A stretch of DNA of 52,729 nucleotides, taken from the NCBI GenBank assembly GCA_015057755.1, contig SVDR01000007.1:1-52729 (forward strand), in the 5' to 3' direction. Below, in pieces: positions 50,886 through 52,729 of the stretch. Positions within the stretch are counted from its first letter, which is position 1. Each line of letters opens with the position of its first letter. This stretch comes from Lachnoclostridium sp. GTDB lineage: Bacteria; Bacillota_A; Clostridia; Lachnospirales; Lachnospiraceae. A program made the translations under genes and the position numbers. The notes beneath the pieces are model-generated. The model did no database searches and was not told where the DNA came from. It was given only the letters and a program-made list of their open reading frames with translations.

Positions 50886-51049
50886 AAGCGCCAACTGAAT
50901 TGTGTGAATTTGTGAGATAATTTGAAAAGATTTTGAGCAAGTATCTTGTATTAATTTAAAAACAAAAAAGGAAATCGGAATACTTGGAAAAGCGATATTA
51001 ATATTTTGACCAAAATATGCATGTATACAATCGGAATTTTAGGTAATTG

Positions 51050-51078
51050 TTGACAAAGCCTGACGGTTGGCGTATACT
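51050..51078 (+). promoter_or_regulatory. Strong promoter of the M20/DUF3100 operon
   Basis: A perfect TTGACA, a 17-nt spacer and TATACT. It lies 64 nt before the amidohydrolase start. The remaining gap from 50886 is AT-rich and shows no gene. Confidence 0.75.
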
Positions 51079-51142
51079 GTAAACTATGGTATATTGAGTG
51101 TATTATTATCATTTACCAAAATGCTAAAAGGAGGGGAAAATC

Positions 51143-52456
51143 ATGGGACGTTCAAAGGCAGAATTAAAGAAAGCTGCTTGTGAGGCGATCGACAGAAACC
51201 GTGATAAGATCATCGAGTTGGGGGATTCGATTTTCGCAGAGCCGGAGCTTGGATACAAAGAGTTTAAAACTGCTAAAAAATTCCAGGCTGCTATGGACGA
51301 ATTAGGTTTCGAGTACGAGAGCGGCGTAGCGATCACCGGTGTTATCTCTACCCAGAAGGGTAAAGAGAGCAAGATGAAAGTTGCGTTAATGGGCGAGCTT
51401 GACTCAGTTTTAGTTCCGGATCATCCGTGCGCAGATCCGATCACCGGTGGTGCACACGCTTGTGGACATAACTGTCAGATTGCCAGTGTCGTAGGTGCAG
51501 CTATCGCGATCAAAGAAGCCAACCTGATGGAAGACTTATTTGGTGATATTGCTCTTATGGCAGTTCCGAGTGAAGAGTTCGTTGAACTTGAGTACCGCAA
51601 CAAGTTAAGAGAAGAAGGAAAAATCTCTTTCCTGGGCGGCAAGCAGGAATTCGTAAAGCTTGGAGTTATGGACGATGTAGACGTGATGGTGATGCAGCAT
51701 ACCGATGCTTTCGGTGATGCTCAGATCCAGGCGAATGCAGGCGGCCCGGCAAACGGTTTCGTTGGCAAACTCGTCAACTATATCGGCAAAGAAGCGCATG
51801 CAGGCGGTGCTCCGCATATGGGCATCAATGCATTAAACGCAGCTGAGCTTGGTATGATGGCGATCCACGCAAATCGCGAGACATTCCGTGACGAAGACCA
51901 CATCCGCGTTCATCCGATCATCACAAAAGGCGGCGATTTAGTAAATATCGTTCCGAGTGATGTTCGTATTGAAACATACGTTAGAGGCGCAAGAACAGAA
52001 GCGATTCTTGATGCCAGTATGAAGGTGAACCGTTCTCTCGAGGCAGGTGCTTACGCAGTAGGCGCGCAGTGCAAGATTACAGAACTTCCGGGATATCTTC
52101 CGGTTCTTCCGTATCCGCCGCTCGCAAAACTCATGTGTGACAACCTGGGCGAGATCATCGGTCACGACAAAGTAGAACAGGTGGCTGGTTCCAGCGGCGG
52201 TTCTACTGACGCAGGCGACATTTCTCACTTAATGCCGACTGTACACGCTTACATTGGCGGCGCTAAGGGCGGCGCTCACTGTCCGGATTATGAGATCGAG
52301 GACAAGGAGATGGCATATATCACATCTGCCAAAGCTCTTATCATGACCGCTATCGACCTGCTTGCAGAAGGTGCTGAAACAGGACTGGATATCAAAGCAG
52401 GTTTCAAACCAGCTCTTACAAAAGAAGCTTACTTAAGAGACTGGGGACACTTATAA
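51143..52456 (+). CDS. M20 family amidohydrolase, AbgB-like
   Basis: Zinc amidohydrolase of 437 residues. ITGGAHACGHNCQIA holds metal ligands, VPSEEFVE the catalytic Glu pair, HTDAFGDAQIQ the bridging region, and GAHCPDYE the last ligand. It resembles aminobenzoyl-glutamate/amino-acyl amide hydrolases. AAAGGAGGGG precedes ATG 51143. The DUF3100 membrane protein gene starts 20 nt after the stop; this pairing of a soluble M20 enzyme with a membrane protein suggests uptake and cleavage of an amide substrate. It is the third M20-type gene in the window. Confidence 0.88.
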   Translation: MGRSKAELKKAACEAIDRNRDKIIELGDSIFAEPELGYKEFKTAKKFQAAMDELGFEYESGVAITGVISTQKGKESKMKVALMGELDSVLVPDHPCADPITGGAHACGHNCQIASVVGAAIAIKEANLMEDLFGDIALMAVPSEEFVELEYRNKLREEGKISFLGGKQEFVKLGVMDDVDVMVMQHTDAFGDAQIQANAGGPANGFVGKLVNYIGKEAHAGGAPHMGINALNAAELGMMAIHANRETFRDEDHIRVHPIITKGGDLVNIVPSDVRIETYVRGARTEAILDASMKVNRSLEAGAYAVGAQCKITELPGYLPVLPYPPLAKLMCDNLGEIIGHDKVEQVAGSSGGSTDAGDISHLMPTVHAYIGGAKGGAHCPDYEIEDKEMAYITSAKALIMTAIDLLAEGAETGLDIKAGFKPALTKEAYLRDWGHL

Positions 52457-52476
52457 TTTAAGGAGGAAACAAATCA

Positions 52477-52729
52477 ATGTTAGGTAAAAACGCTGACTGG
52501 AAGATCCATGCGCTCTCATTTGTTCTTACAATGATCGCAGAGTTCATCGGTACACAGAAATTCGATCTGGGATTCATGGCATTCTCATTATTCCCGATGC
52601 TTTACGTTTTAATTTTAGGTATGATCCTTGGCGTAGCAAAAGTTATCCCGGAGGATATGCAGAACGACGCTTCCCCGTACATCACAATCTCCGTTATGAT
52701 GCTTACTGCTAAAGTAGGTGCTACAATTG
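52477..52729 (+). CDS. DUF3100 family membrane protein (truncated by the window edge)
   Basis: Only the first 84 residues are visible. They are hydrophobic with at least two membrane segments (WKIHALSFVLTMIAEFIG, then MAFSLFPMLYVLILGMILG) and match the start of DUF3100 proteins, which are probable transporters of unknown substrate. AAGGAGG precedes ATG 52477. It lies 20 nt after the M20 amidohydrolase stop and most likely shares its promoter. Confidence 0.75.
   Translation, partial: MLGKNADWKIHALSFVLTMIAEFIGTQKFDLGFMAFSLFPMLYVLILGMILGVAKVIPEDMQNDASPYITISVMMLTAKVGATI

Overview
The window reads as an ordinary chromosomal stretch of a Gram-positive anaerobe of the class Clostridia, most likely a Lachnospiraceae member. 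The grounds are the hprK-murB-rapZ-whiA-HPr/Crh cluster, a TetM-like GTPase carrying a YacP-type nuclease domain, DUF1292, DUF1653, DUF1846 and DUF6145-like small proteins, strong AGGAGG ribosome-binding sites, and heavy use of CCG for proline. No species is claimed.

Layout. 1-5.6 kb is an AT-richer, accessory-looking segment: a PLD/SF2-helicase/DUF3427 protein with a Nudix partner, a low-molecular-weight phosphatase, and a HigB/HigA toxin-antitoxin pair whose antitoxin carries an ImmA/IrrE metalloprotease domain. 5.7-13.5 kb holds a flavoprotein, a MATE pump, DUF1292, an Fsr-like MFS pump, an M20 peptidase, DUF1846 and a lipoprotein glycoside hydrolase-like gene. 13.5-20 kb is the housekeeping run DUF1653-uvrC-hprK-murB-rapZ-whiA-crh-like, followed by dnaE and pfkA. 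24.8-30.8 kb holds ArsR and Lrp regulators, an M20D amidohydrolase, a SPOR-amidase, a cytidylate-kinase-like protein, a HAD phosphatase, a DUF6145-like protein and dusB. 30.9-31.5 kb is a tandem duplication of a tRNA-Pro(CGG)/tRNA-Glu(CTC) transcription unit. 31.7-39.4 kb is rich in amino-acid metabolism: divergent aroE/aroK, an aminotransferase with RidA, AroM, lysA with a DAACS symporter, and dapF. 39.5-47.5 kb has a CapA lipoprotein, EamA, MFS and MATE transporters and an FAD/FAD/DUF1667 oxidoreductase operon. 47.5-48.0 kb contains two related long-palindrome elements. 48.1-50.9 kb encodes the TetM-like GTPase-Rae1 fusion. The window ends in an M20 amidohydrolase followed by a truncated DUF3100 membrane protein.

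How genes work together. HprK and the Crh-like protein (Glu15 in place of the phosphoacceptor His, Ser46 kept) form a carbon-catabolite signalling pair; pfkA lies nearby. aroE and aroK are read from back-to-back promoters that share one palindromic -35 hexamer. dapF, the DAACS symporter and lysA serve diaminopimelate/lysine supply. The aminotransferase is paired with RidA, which clears reactive enamines made by such PLP enzymes.

Most noteworthy candidates: the EF-G/TetM-like plus Rae1-like fusion, the shared -35 promoter pair, the paired palindromic elements, the Crh-like protein with Glu15, and the toxin-antitoxin promoter framed by two operator palindromes. All functional calls come from reading sequence motifs; no database search was run.
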